Shown here piece after piece: positions 36,726 through 50,400 of a stretch of DNA of 64,000 nucleotides. How positions within the stretch are numbered: the first letter of the stretch is position 1; every line of letters begins with the position of its first letter. The position numbers and the translations under genes are program-made. The notes below the pieces were generated by a model. The model did no database searches. It was not told the origin of the DNA and saw only the letters and a program-made list of their open reading frames with translations. The stretch comes from Cololabis saira (taxonomy: Eukaryota; Chordata; Actinopteri; Beloniformes; Belonidae): NCBI RefSeq assembly GCF_033807715.1, contig NC_084592.1, positions 24,189,501-24,253,500 on the forward strand. The letters run 5' to 3'.

Positions 36726-36847
36726 GAAAAAAGTGAAGGAAACGAGGTTGGACAACTTCATATTGGAACTGTGCCTTGTGCCTTGTGCTGTTGCAGTTCC
36801 TCTGCGTGTCTGCCTGCCTGCTCTCTCCGGAGCTTAATCCTGCCAGG
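36726..36847 (+). promoter_or_regulatory. dhrsx 5'UTR / proximal promoter interval
   Basis: Only 122 bp separate the MITE from the ATG. The interval has no TATA box and little CpG. TGCTGTTGCAG/TT at about 36785-36795 could be an acceptor from an upstream 5'UTR exon. Start site undetermined. Confidence 0.35.
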
Positions 36848-36953
36848 ATGTGGTCTGCTCTTCGGTTCAGTCTGCTACCTGCGATCAGGCTTTATCTGCT
36901 TGGTTTTAAGGTCCTGCTTTCCCAGCTCTTAAACAAACCTTTACGACTACCAG
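36848..36953 (+). CDS. dhrsx: dhrsx coding exon 1
   Basis: 35 codons plus one base, donor CTACCAG/GTCGGT (a weaker +3 to +5 context). It encodes the membrane-anchor segment. The nearest upstream feature is the right end of the IS3EU-like MITE at 36725. Confidence 0.82.
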
Positions 36954-39900
36954 GTCGGTTCACTTCTCTCTCAGTGATTGTAAACATGGCACTCAACGTC
37001 GCGTCACCGTAACATCCTATAAAGCCTGAATTATGGTCCGCGTTAAATCGACGCAGAGACTCGCCGTAGGGTACGCCGTAGGGTACGCGGCGACGTGCAC
37101 CGTACGGTGTGCGTCGCTGAGTACCCGGCGCTGTAGGCTCTGCGTTGGTGTAACGCGGAACCATAAATCAGCCTTAGGTAACGAACAGGAGTCATTTATT
37201 TTAAAAGCTGCCACTCGTGTCACCCCGTTCAACAAAAGCTAAGCTAGTCAGTTTAGCTACTTTAACAAAGCCTAGAAACACATTTTCAAAAGTGTTTTCT
37301 GGTATTATACAGTTGCCGAATTTGCCAGAATGACTCAAAAGTTCTAACACGGCTCAAATTATGTACTAGAAATTATTTTCATATGTTGCTCAACGATGTG
37401 TGTTTAAATCTCTATTTTTTATAATGAAGTTTGGGCTAATGGGCGACTTACACTGTATCAGTGCTGCTGTCATAAATGGCATGATAAATGAAGTTATAAT
37501 GGTCGCATTCGAATTCTTTTTGTTTCAGTGGATGAGAGATTGGGGGGGAAAAATAGTTCTGCACCTTGACAATTTGAAAAACTTACATTAGGTCTGCGTG
37601 ACTTGCAGACTATGTACAGGGCTTAACACTATAAGTGAAAATCATGTCAAATGACTTTTATATTTGATATCTCTGTCCTCTCCTGCCTCTACCAGTGATG
37701 CCCAGACAAGATGGCAAGGTTTCCATAGTGACAGGAGGAGGCAGGGGGATCGGCTATGAGGTAGTCCGCCACCTGGCAAGACTGGGGGATCATGTTATCA
37801 TAGGTATGGTATCAAACACTCCATCACTAACATGCAAACAAGACTGATGATTTCCTCAAAGATGGAATTGTATTTGTTTAATTATTATTATTATAATAAC
37901 ATATATGTCTATACTCATTTTTAGTTTAGTTTAGTTTAGTTTCTTTGCACATAAAACAGAACCTGTATAAACGGTAAAAACAATGGTCTAATTAAACATT
38001 GTGCAGGAGAGGTGGAAGCCAAAAAGGCTTATGAAAACGCCTCCCCTTTATAAAACAAACATAACAACAATAACAACAGCAGTAACAGCAGCAGTAGTAG
38101 CAGCTGACTTCAAAGCAAAAACACAATATAGAAATGCATAATATAAAACAGAAAAAGACAATTTAGCATGAAAAAGAAAAACAATACTGAATTAAAGCTG
38201 CAAGCAGCGATGAACGGGCCCTCGCACTCACGGCCACCGCCCCCCATAAGCATATCAGAAACGACACCACCCACTACTTCCTATGTCAAACCATTCAAAA
38301 GTTATAGCAGAAAAAAGGGACAACCAATCAGAAGAAGGGGCGGGGCTAATTCAGGCCAATGAAGGCCAAGGACTCCATAAAGAATCTGATGACCCCACCC
38401 ACGACTCCCTATGTCAAACCATTCCAAAGTTATAGCAGAAAATCGGGACAACCAATCAGAAGAAGGGGCGGGGCTAATTCAGGCCAATGAAGGTCAAGGA
38501 CTCCATAAAGAATCTGATGACACCACCCAGGACTCTCTATGTCAAACCATTCCAATGTTATAGCAGAAAATCGGGACAACCAATCAGAAGAAGGGGCGGG
38601 GCTAATTAAGGCCAACGAAGCTTAAGGACTCATTACAGAGTCCCATGACACCACCCACAACTTCCTATGTCAAACCATTCAAAAGTTATGGCAGATAAAA
38701 GTATTCTAGGGGGCGCTGTTGAGCCGTTAGGCCACGCCCATTAATGCAAACCATGAAATATCAAATTTATCGCCAAGTCTGGCTTGCATGCAAAATTTGG
38801 TGACTTTTGGAGAACTATAAAATATGGACCAATCACATGAAGGGGGGGCGCGCCTTTTGGCGTCTAGCGTCGCCACGGTAACACTTTTGAAAGAGAAAAG
38901 TAATGCGTGTAGTCCCAGGATGGAGACGCACATTTTGATGTATAACAAACCTGGGTGCACATTACTTTTCGGGCCGTATTAATTGCCGAAGGAATGGCAT
39001 AAATTGCGCCAAAATTACACAAATAATACAAAATGGCCGACTTCCTGTTCGGTTTCGGCCATGGCTCCAAGAGACTTTTCTTTAAGTTGTGCCATGATAC
39101 AGGTGTGTAGCGATTTTCGTTTATGTACGTCAAACCGTATCGTGGGGCTTGAGGCACAAAGTTTTCCGGGGGGCGCTGTTGAGCCATTTTGTCACGCCCA
39201 TTAATGTAAACCATAAAATATCAAATTTACCGCCAGGCCTGGCTTGCATGCCAAATTTGGTGCCTTTTGGGGAACTATCAAATATGGACCAATCAGATGA
39301 AGGGGGGGTGCGCTTGTTGGCGTCTAGCGTCGCCACAGTAACACTTTTGAAAGAGAAAAGTAATGCGTGTAGTCGCAGGATGGAGACGCACATTTTGATG
39401 TATAACACATCTGGGTGCACGTTACGGTTCGGGCCGTATTAATTCTCGAAGGAATGGCATATATTGCTCCAAAATTACGCGATTAATTCAGAATGTTCAA
39501 AATGGCCGACTTCCTGTTCGGTTTCGGCCATGGCGCCAAGAGACTTTTCTTTAAGTTGCGACATGATACAGGTGTGTACCGATTTTCGTTCATGTACGTC
39601 AAAGCGTATTATGGGGCTTGAGGCACAAAGTTTTTTCGGTCTGAACCAATCAGATGAAGGGTGGGCGCGCTTTTTGGCATCTAGCGTCGCCACGGTAACG
39701 CTTTAGAAAGAGAAAAGTAATGCGTGGTGTCGGAGGATGGAGACGCACATTTTGATGTATAACACACTTGGGGGCACGTTACGGTTCGGGCCGTATTAAC
39801 TGCCGAAGGAAGGGCATAAATTGCGCCAAAATTACACAATTAATTCAAAATGGCCGACTTCCTGTTCGGTTTCGGGCATGACGCCAAGAGACTTTTCTTT

Positions 39901-42900
39901 AAGTTGTGTACTGATACAGGTGTGTACCGATTTTCGTGCATGTACGTCAAACCGTATCGTGGGGCTCGAGGCACAAAGTTTTCAAGGGGGCGCTGTTGAG
40001 CCATTTTGCCACGCCCATCAATGCAAACCATTAAATATCAAATTTTTCGCCAGGCCTGCCTTGCATGCAAAATTTGGTGACTTTTTGGGCACGTTTAGGG
40101 GGGCAAAAAGGCCTTCCTTTTGTCAGAACAATAAGAAGAAGAAGAAGAAGAAGAATAATTCCTACAGATACAATAGGGCCTTCGCACTGCAAGTGCTCGG
40201 GCCCTAATTATTGAAAGATAGGAAAAATGATGAAGATGTAGGATAATTGCATGAAAAGAAGTACAATTTAACAATCCCAGAAGTGTTTCTGATCTTAACC
40301 AAAGAATGATTTTTTTAAAGTGTTTTTTGAACAAAGCCAGTGAAGATATTGATTTTAGTGATGTAGGTAAATTGTTCCATAGGGATGGTCCTCTGTATTT
40401 TAAAGTGTGTTGATTGTGTGAAGTCCGGCATAAAGGAAGGTGAAAGGAAGCTGAGTGGCAGGTCAAGAGATGAATATACATACTTATCCAGAAAAAAACA
40501 GGTTTGATAGATGTTCACATTGAAGACAGATAAATTAAATTTTCTAAAAAGAAGAATACAAGATTCTGTTTTTTTGGCAAAAGTAACCATTCTCAAAAAT
40601 GTCTTTTGGGCTAGCAGGATCTTATTGAGAAAAGTAGGACATGTTGCTGCCCATACAGAATTACAATACACAATATATGGATAAATTAAGCTATAATAAC
40701 AAATTAAAATACAAGATTGATTCACCAGTGATCGTATTCTACTCAAAATACCGAATTACCTCATAGTTTAATAATATTTTCAACAATATAATGCTTTATT
40801 GTACAGTAATGCACCAATAAATATTGTGAAAAGAAAAGCCAAATTACATTAAATCAAGTAAACAACGACCAAATATTTTTGAAAGGTAAGTGTTCAAGTC
40901 CATTTAGAAAAAAGTTTGATAAGACAAGGATAACTACCCTCATACTTGGAGTTGCTTGTCAGACTGCAGGCTAACCCAATTTCCTGACTAACAAAGCTTC
41001 CAGAAAATGCATTTCTCTCTCTCTGTCCTTCCTTGATTTTCATCATTGTGAACTGCCTTTTCTCTCCTTTTCAATGCATGAACACTATCAAGTCTGAAAC
41101 TGGGGATTGATGATGTATTTATCTAGGAGAAAGTACTCAGCTACCCAGTTAGGTGGATATATCAGAGTTGATAACACATTACACTCTGAATACCAGAAGA
41201 ATGGGGGGTTTACATTTGAGGTTTATGTTGTTTTGACTTCACTTTCCACTGAAATATTAATGTAAATATATTAGTTGTCTGAAGGTCACAGCCACCTGCT
41301 CACAGCAGCAAGCCTCACAAATCAATCGGTCACAGCACTTATAGTGTATGCTCATATTGAGTCTATAACATCCCACATAATGGTCAGAATTCCCTTAGTT
41401 ACTTAGAAAAACATTATTATTATTAATATTAATAATAAATGGGTTATGCCGCAATAACATAAGAGTACATAACTTTAAGAATCAATGAAAAATAAAGGAA
41501 CATTTTACAGATCAACATAGTACACCTCCAACAACAAATACCAAAGGCATTATGGACATTGAATTAAAAACTCTTTGAAATATGTTTGAGATTATGTCCA
41601 ATGCCTTAAAAAAATTAACAATATGTGCACAGGCAAACATCAAAGCATAGAGGAACACATCTCCTCCTCTGTGTGTCTACTGAAAACACAGTAATGAACA
41701 TAAGACAGTCAACTTAAAATTAATCTTCACACCCCACTGATCCAGCTTAAGGTTTGGAATAATATTGAAACAGTTTACTTTTATCATAAAAAAATGTATG
41801 TGGCGTCTCTCTGTGAGAATAAAGTGGAGTTTTTAGCTTTTCTGGGATTTGAGCACTCTTATCAAACTGGGGTTTGAATGCAAATATACCAATGAATAAA
41901 ATAGGGTCGAAAATTTTTGATTCAATGCTTAAGCATTATTAAATGTTCAAATATAAATTTCTTATACGTTTGCTTTTTTTCCCATTTATAATTCATGCCA
42001 AAACTTCAACATATTACTTGGCACAAACAGGCTTTGTCTTTAATGTATTTATTCTTAAGAGGTCACCACAGCAGATTGTCAGATTCCCCATATTGGTTTG
42101 GTATAGATTCCCCTCAGGCAAAGGGAAATTGCTCATTGCTTTTCCTTTCAACTGGACTTTTTCCTTGTCTCCGTGGTATTTACATGCCCTCCTCTTATGC
42201 ATACTTGGTGTTTGTTACTTGAGTCGTGGGCAAGTAGGTGGAGAAAAACCTTTGGTTGTCAGTGGAACAAGCTCAGTTCATAAGAATCCACCACAAACCT
42301 GTGTGTCTGATTAAAAATGGCTTGAATGATCTCTGTGTCATCTGTCTCCAGCTCTCTTATTAGCTACAGGTTAACACAATCGGCATCACCCCCCATGAAG
42401 ATTTTCTGGCTCTGCAAGTGCGTGTTCAGTTGTGAATCTGGAGGTATGCTTTTTGATTAGAAGGAAGAGACTGAAGATTTTGGTTGTATTCTTTCAGAAT
42501 TTATGTGATTCCTGGAGATTTTTTCAGGCAAGACCTAACATACGTTTAAATGTTGCATCTTTGGAAGAGACAGTTTTTCATGTTGCCTTTCTATTACAGT
42601 TTCAGTCACTTAACTGCTATTGCTTCATCGCAAAAACAACCATCTGGAGCTGCCTTTATGCCTATTTTCTCTATAGTAAAGAAGCCCGCCATTTACTTCC
42701 CTCTGTCATTGAATCTCAGTAGAGGCTTAATGCCGATTGTGATTCCTCCTTCACAGATTGCTAATGATCCTTGGGCAGGAAATCCCACCTCTGCTCCAAA
42801 CCTGTAATTTCATTTCTGATATGATATGCTTTATCCTTTTGCACTGCAACAAAATAAAATAAGATATCTTATTTAAAAAGATGCTATGTCTACCAACTAT

Positions 42901-45900
42901 TAAAGGTGCAAGCATGCACAGGTCATGTTCAGAGATGTTTGTAAGATGTCTTCTTTTATATTTGCACTTACAGTTTGTATAACATTTTCTTTTTTTAAAT
43001 TTCCTCTCTTATAAAACTGACTCAGCTTGTTTGATTATGTATATCCTTATAATCTGGTTTAAAAAATTTAAGAAATATACATTTCATCTACTTTGCAATG
43101 GCGGCATTCTTAGACTATGATTATGTAGTTAGAGAAAATACAAGCCGATAATCTAAAACCCGGGCTTTATCTGCTTTTCCAGAAGCTCCCGGGTGCTTTT
43201 GATCATTTTATGCCATCAGAGAAATGACAGAAGCAAGGCAGGGAAGGAAAAATACGACATTTGAGCAATAACTCAAAACAAACGAAGCCGGTTACAAAGT
43301 TTCAGCTAATAGGAGGAGGAGGGTTGTGTGTAAGATTGCCTGAAAGCCAGCGTTCAAGAACAGAAATATTTAAGGATATTTATACAGTAAATGAATTGTG
43401 TTGGAAAAAGGCTAAAAAGAAAAAAAAGGATGATAGCAGTCCAGGGAGGAGTTACTCTGATTAGGCGGGATAGTAGATGTGAGGAAGGGAAGAGACCTTA
43501 CTAAGGAATAAGGAAGCAAGAACTTCCTTATGGAACATGCACTTGGCTCGATCATCTTGCTCACTTTTGTTGTATTTTTGTCGAGGAGTTTTGAGGAGGT
43601 GCATTTCCACCACCTCTTTACAGTTTTTCTGAATGAGACTGCCAAAATGTTCAAATGCTCCTTTTGAGCTTGATGGTTTTTCTTCTGTAAAATTCTCTTT
43701 TGTCTCTGTTTGTAGTCTGCAGTTACCAGGGTTTCAATCCATTTCACTAAATGTTCATACAATTTATATTAAACAGAATAATTTATAGAATATTTCCTTG
43801 TCATATGGTTTAACAACCATTTGGTAAAACATTTATGAGTAGTGGCTCTGAATTTTTTAATTGAAAACAACTTGAAGCGCAAGAACGTCTAGGATTTCCA
43901 GTTTCAGGCAATTCTTTTAAGAAAGTTTGAGTGTTGCATGAATGAGATTTGCTACATTTGATTAAATCAATATGACAAGAACTCGGTCTAGTGTCAACTG
44001 ACCATCAATTGTAATGTGTTTTCAAACCGATTCCCCAGCTGATCACTGCTTTTACGGCATCTCCACTGCTAACACACCACCTTCTTGAGACGATTTTTCT
44101 GATTATATTTATGGTGAAGTGGATGCAGGCGGACTCGTAGCATCGTGCTTGTGTGAAAAGAGTTGGTTTTGAGCCTCCTTATACTTGAAGTTGATATTAA
44201 CCAGTGTGGAGTTGTGTTTGAAGTGTTTTTCATTGGGTTGTGGATTAAAGTCATGCTGTTAGTTGCATTTGTAAGATGATGGAAAACTTGCGCTACTCTT
44301 GTGTTGTGAAGTGACGACTTTGTTGCTTAGTGATATATTTATACCGAGGCAAAAAAAAACCCAAAGCTGAGGTTGTGCAGGATCCTGGAGTGAGTCACTG
44401 TGAGCTGAATAGGTAGAATTTCACGGGTGATGGGAGCTTTTATCTATAAAATCACAATACTCCTCAGGCGTGAAAATGATGACCCTGTTTACCACTTTTT
44501 AAGTCATTAAAAATCTTCAAGTTAAGCTGTTTGTTACAAGCTGACCTGTTTCTCTGTGATCAAAAAAAAGACGTTTATCTGCTTACTTCATTAAATAAAA
44601 ATTCACATCAAAGTCATAAGCTGCCTAATTTTTTTTTTTTTTTATGGTTATGGACTATGCAAAGTGCATTTAAATAAGGTGATTATTTTGCAATAGCCTA
44701 ATGTTTTAGTATTAAAAAGAGGGAAAAAATGTAACCTATATGATATTCATGTATTACCATAACACAGGGCTGTGTATCGCTCCCCTATAAGATGATTTTG
44801 GTATGATGTGATTAAGGGAAGACATATTTTCAAATGGTTTGGTTTGATGCAGTCTGATACATTTCATTTTCTATCAAATACCGTTTTTCCTGTGGTATGA
44901 AATAACAAGCATGGTACTGGGGAAAAACTGGGGTGTCACCAGTGATTTTGGTACTTAATGGAACAGAAAAGAAGTGCGTGTGATATTTTTTTCATTTGAC
45001 TTATATATCCAGTGCACACTTATCAATGAAAAACTATATTTTTGTTATATTTTTTATGCAGCTTCAAGATATCTTCATTTAAGAAAGCTATCACAGTTAA
45101 GCACACTGTGAGTTCATAAATCTTTAGCTATAAATTGTTGAATTAAAGCTGTAATGATCTTTTAATCTTTTTGGAGTTGTGGCTGTAATTGAGTTTTGGT
45201 TCTCAGTGCTTTCGTATCTCGTGTTTCCTGCTTTTGCGAGTTGAATTAGCTTACAGGGATTCATCTTGATGTCTCAACAGGTGAGTCTTCTTATATTATT
45301 GCTGTATTCAATTGAGGCTCTACAAAATTTGGCCCAATGTTCCTTTCTATTTACAAAATTAAAATCATTTCCAGACTTATTGATGGTGCGTAGGAAAACC
45401 CTGCCACCTGAATGTTTATTTGTTTTTCTCTTACAAGCAGCAGTGCTGAAGATGTAAGATGCTTTCACCACTAGATCTGAGCAGAAAATGTACACACTCA
45501 GTTCACTAGGGGAACAGACGGCGAACTTCAGCGTCCTCAAGTTGTGTTCCCACTATTATGCTTTACTGTAATTCCGATGCAAGAAACGTTAGTGAGCCAA
45601 CTAAACTGTAGAATTGGCCCATCGACAGGCTTATAAAGCAGTTTTGATCCAGAGATTCATACAGTGATGAAATTACATCTTTAACAAAAGAATTTAGCTT
45701 TCGGTCAAAGTTCGTACCCCCACCGTAACTTTTCCCATTACCTTAACTTCATTTCATGGCCCCTAGTACCCCAAAAAATTGAAAAAATAAATAAAATACA
45801 GGCACCGTGAAATACCGTGGTGTACTGTACTCACACCATCACCGTACTGTGGAGTAAAATCCCATATCGTTACATCCCTAATTTAATTCAATTTATATAG

Positions 45901-47374
45901 CGTCTATTAGAGCAGAGGTCGTCTCTCTGTGCTTTCCAGAGACCCAGAACATGACCCCGAGTAATTATTACAGAAACATAATTTGCATTTATACATTTAC
46001 ACTGTAGTTACTGCAGGATGTCGTGTTGAGCTTGCAGCTGCACCTGAAGTTGTAGGTGATTTCAGTGTCACAACATGGTTAAGTTGAGCTGAACGTAAAT
46101 TGCCTGGAAACCAGAAGAACTCACTGAGCTGAAGCTGGCGTCTGATTCGCTGATTGGCAAAAGGATAATTGTTGAATCTGATGCTAACTTTCGGGTCATG
46201 AAGTTTGCTAAAATAGTAGCCTTTTATGTGTCCTCATAGGTTTTTCTGACTGGTCCTATATGATGACAAGTATAAACACAATTGTTGTCTAGAATGACAT
46301 GCATGTCTCTGTGACAAAGCAGTTGAGAGGACTGTAACCTTCAGCGGCTGGTTAAAGCACACACTCTGACAACAGTTCAACAGCGTTTAATAAGTTGTCT
46401 GTCTTCCATCCCTGTGCAATGGGCTCGAAAAGCTGCAGTCGTTTGTCTCAGCTGAGGATTGCAGGCTTTTCTTGAGTTGCTTCACTATGTTAATAACAAT
46501 TTGTTGTTGCAATCATTTTGTTAATTGAAAATATGCACCAAGTAATTTAGCAGGAGTCAACCATATTTCCTCTTCTGTTTTTTTTTTTTAACAGACTCAT
46601 CTTTGTTATGCTTCTTCTTCACTACACCTATTTCAGTTAAAGTGCAAAATATAAGACAAGCTCTCTTTTGATTTTCAGACGGTAGATAATAGCTTAACAA
46701 ATACTAAATTGTGCACCACATGTGTTAGTAAATCACATTGCACGGTTTGTTGAAATACCTCCCTACTTAAATTTTGAGCTCTGAAACGGAAATGCTAATA
46801 AATTTATATGCAGCAGGGCCCACCACAAAGGGTATTAACTTGTCATTGCACCTCTTTAGTAAATCCTGACAGCTGTTTGTTAACACTGAAGCAGGATTTG
46901 TGGCAGGCAATAATATGTAAATCTGTCCCAAATATTGAAGGTATTTTTTATAATTCTACTTTTGATGTGACCAGCTATTACTAAACACAAATGCATTAGT
47001 TTAATGTTAAACTCCAGGTGTCAGTCAGGAATGTATTTTGTTGGATTATCCTTAGTTTATCCATTTGTTGAACAACAACAAGATATTTTGGTTCATGGAA
47101 TCAACTATCTTACACTATATATGCAATCCGCAAATGTCAGCAAACTGGGCTCGTGTAGAGAAGTGCATTTAAAGGTGTGCAGTGATTCCAGTAGGTGTTG
47201 ATAAATATAAGCCAGTCCAAGTGCAACAGCTTGTGTATAAAAAGGCCAAAATGTTTGGTTGACTCTAGTGACAAGTCACAGGAGGAGCTGCATCCTTCAG
47301 CCCTCTCTGAACTACACTGCAATGTGGAAATGATGCTGTGCCCTTGAAAAGCCCTGTCTGATAATCTAAGATTA

Positions 47375-47412
<38 letters not shown>

Positions 47413-50400
47413 GCACGTGCGCATCCAGAGAGGAAATGAGAATGTGCACGCTGGCTATTTGTGTGTGTCTGAGTTTGATGGGGGGAAAAAAAGACAAATG
47501 CGTCTATTCATGTTGCTGGAATGCCAATATGAAGACAAACCTATCATTTAATAAATGACCAAAGATTTTGATTATTGATATTTAGTTGATGACTAATTAC
47601 TTTTTGTGACTGTTTTCTAAAATATGTTAGTGCACACTGTAGAGTATATTTTGAACTGTGTCTTATGTTTGTTTGACAGTGCAACTTTCCGCTTATCTCT
47701 CTCTCATGTGGTTGTCTAATAATAAAGTGGCTGTACAACTCAGAAGAGTGAAAAAATGTTAGGTTACTCACGTAACCATGGTTCTAACAGGAGCATGAGT
47801 GATATGTCTTACTTTGAGATACACCCCCTCGCGTATTCCTCAGAAGCATGTATCTCATTATGTCAAACCTGATTGGCCGGTGATCCCGATGATGTGACAC
47901 CATCCTTTCAGTAGCCTGTGCAACGATGTAACATCATTGAAATTAAGCACCTCTTCTCACTTCACCCGAGCAAGAAGGGCTGGCCGTTGAGACATCTCAT
48001 TCATGCTACTCCAAAAGCCAGGGTTACATGAGTAACCTAAAGTTCTCATTCAAAGCACTCGTTTCGATGTCTCACTATGGGATACAAAGACTCAAGTATT
48101 GGTAGACACTTTATATTAAGTAAGCACCAGCACTCAAGAAGTGACACTTTGCTTTGGTGACAGCCCTGAGCTCAACACAGCATGAGCCACAATAGAAGCA
48201 GAGACATCCAACCTATAAAACCAACAAAGGTGAGAGTTGAAGACCAATTTAAAGCTGCACAAATGTCTTGGATGGAAGCGCCGTTACACAAAACCCAGGA
48301 CGCAGCCATAGCCCAATTAGAGTGGATGCGCAGACCCATAGGCACATGCACCCTGACTCCCATAGACCAAGGCTATGGCTCCCACAATCCAGTTTGAGAG
48401 CCGCCGCTTTGTTATGGCCCTGCCCCTATGGGGTTTGGCTCATGAAACAAAGAGTTGGTCACCCCTCCAAAAAGCCTTAGTCCTGTCCACATAAGTCTGA
48501 AAGGCTTGCACTGGACACAGCGCACTCAGTTGCTGCTCTTAAGCTGAAGAGATAGGTGGCTGAGTAAATGCTCTAAGGACAATGCAAGAGAACGAGCCAA
48601 CCTCTTTGGGCACAAAGGCTGGGTTGGGTGAAAGGAAAACCCAGTCACCTGCCAGTGTAAACCGAGTGCACGAGGGATGCACTGATAAGGTATTAATATC
48701 ACTAACGCGCTTGGTTGATGCCAAAGCCAGCAGTAACACAGTCTTAAAGGACAGGTTTTTGTGGTCAATGTTATCCAGTGGCTCAAACAGAGATTTGGAG
48801 AGACCCTACGATACCACAGCCAATTTCCATGGGAGCACAGGGACCTGGAGACCGGGAGCATCCTGCATGCTCCTTTCATAAAGCGGCAGACCAAAGGATG
48901 TTGGCTGGCTGTTCCACCTTCGAAGCCCACATGACACCCAGAGATAGTGGCCAGTTACACTTTAACAGTGGAACCTTTTTTTGTCAATTTACTCCTGCAG
49001 GAATTACAATATCACCCCAACTGGACACTGAAAGGAGACAACCTTCTTGTGACACCACTCCTCAAACACCCTTCATTTACAGTCATTAAGGGGCCCGGTA
49101 GAGGGTTCCCTTGCACTCTGAATGGTGCTAATCACATCTTTAGAGAGTCCTAATGTGTCCAAATTATATCACTCATGTACCAGGCCCATATTGCCAGGCG
49201 TTCCTGATGTGGGTTAAATACTGTTCCCCCTGTCCGGGACAACATGTCCCTGCACAGTGGGAGCGGCCATGACTGTCCGCACAGAAGCTGATATATCTCC
49301 ACCAACCAGTGCGTCACTGGCCAGTGCGGAGCTATCAGAAGCAAGGTGTTGCAATGTGCCTTCTCTCTGAAAAGAGTAGGTTGATTAGAGCCAAAAGAGG
49401 CAAAGTGTACAAAAAGACAGGCACGCCGCCGTCGCGAAACAAGTACATTTTATTCTTCAAGTTAGTTTTGAAGAAAAAAGATCCGCCCTGTAAATCTGAA
49501 AAAAAATCACTGGCATTTCCCAATAAAAACATGTGAAAAACATGATTTAAGTATATTGAAGTAGGAAACTTCGCAAAAAGAAATGCCAGAATGTCCGGCC
49601 ATGATGATACTTACTGGATAGAGTATTTTTGTATTTTGAATTTGAATTGATAGGGCTAAACAGCAGTGCGAGGAACCGATGAATACTAGCACACTACGAG
49701 AAAACTTGATCACGTTTTGACAAAAAAAACCCAACCGCATAGTGTAACTCTGTTTTGCTCTCATTTGCATTTCTTGCACTCAAGTGCTTACTCTGCCTGT
49801 GTTGGGCTTGTGGGGGGTGGTGTTCACTGCAGCAGCCAGTTGTGTTGCTGGTGCAGCGTCCCTGCTTGTTTTCCTGGAACCCACTGCCCACATCGAGCTG
49901 AAAATGAATCGAGTACAAGGGCGTAGTGGCTCTTATGTGAAAAGCCCATTGGAGCGGGACTTGAAAACACTCCACACGCAGTACGACTCTTCTCAGGTTG
50001 TCTCATTGGACTGCTTGAGTTACACAAGGAGACTCTTGGATCATTTTAGCAACTTTTGTAACTTGTTTTTTTATATATCTATCTGATCTCATAGAATCAG
50101 ATAATTTAGACCTATAGAATTAACCTGATCAGGGTGTTAAAAACGATTTAAAAATGTTTCTTTTTTTTCCCTTTTATCACATTTTCAAGGATTGTGATAC
50201 TACATCTATTATTGTGATCTAAGAGGCAGTGCATGACATCCATCTCGCTCCAGCTCTCAGTGGCTTTGAATCATTCACCCTGTTTTGCTCTATTATTACT
50301 ATAAATCATGTAGAATTACTTTTCAGATTCAATCAGGTTTAAGAGATTTGTAAAAGCTGCTACTTTGCCGACATTTATCTGAAAGTTTCTACAGGAACAG

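Larger units (their letters stand above)
37922..40750 (-). mobile_element. L2/CR1-like LINE, 3' half, split by a 2-kb insertion
   Basis: Minus strand, coding remnant 40746-40215. YPYIVYCNSVWAATCPTFLN, LLAQKTFLRMVTFAKK and, after a frameshift, KYRGPSLWNNLP...FKKHFKK are the RT C-terminal domain of an L2/CR1-type LINE. The 3'UTR resumes at 38189-37922, ending in a (CTAAA)n-type tail (TTTAGTTTAGTTTAG on plus). The element at 38195-40205 separates coding end from 3'UTR. Confidence 0.78.

Noticed and set aside
36776..36847. Upstream in-frame ATG extending dhrsx by 24 codons
   Set aside because: The downstream ATG at 36848 has a better context and gives an N-terminus of the same length as human DHRSX; the extension may be 5'UTR.
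38864..39706. Repeated frames of about 70-116 codons on both strands
   Set aside because: The same frames recur at the 460-bp period of the tandem-repeat element and contain no recognised domain.
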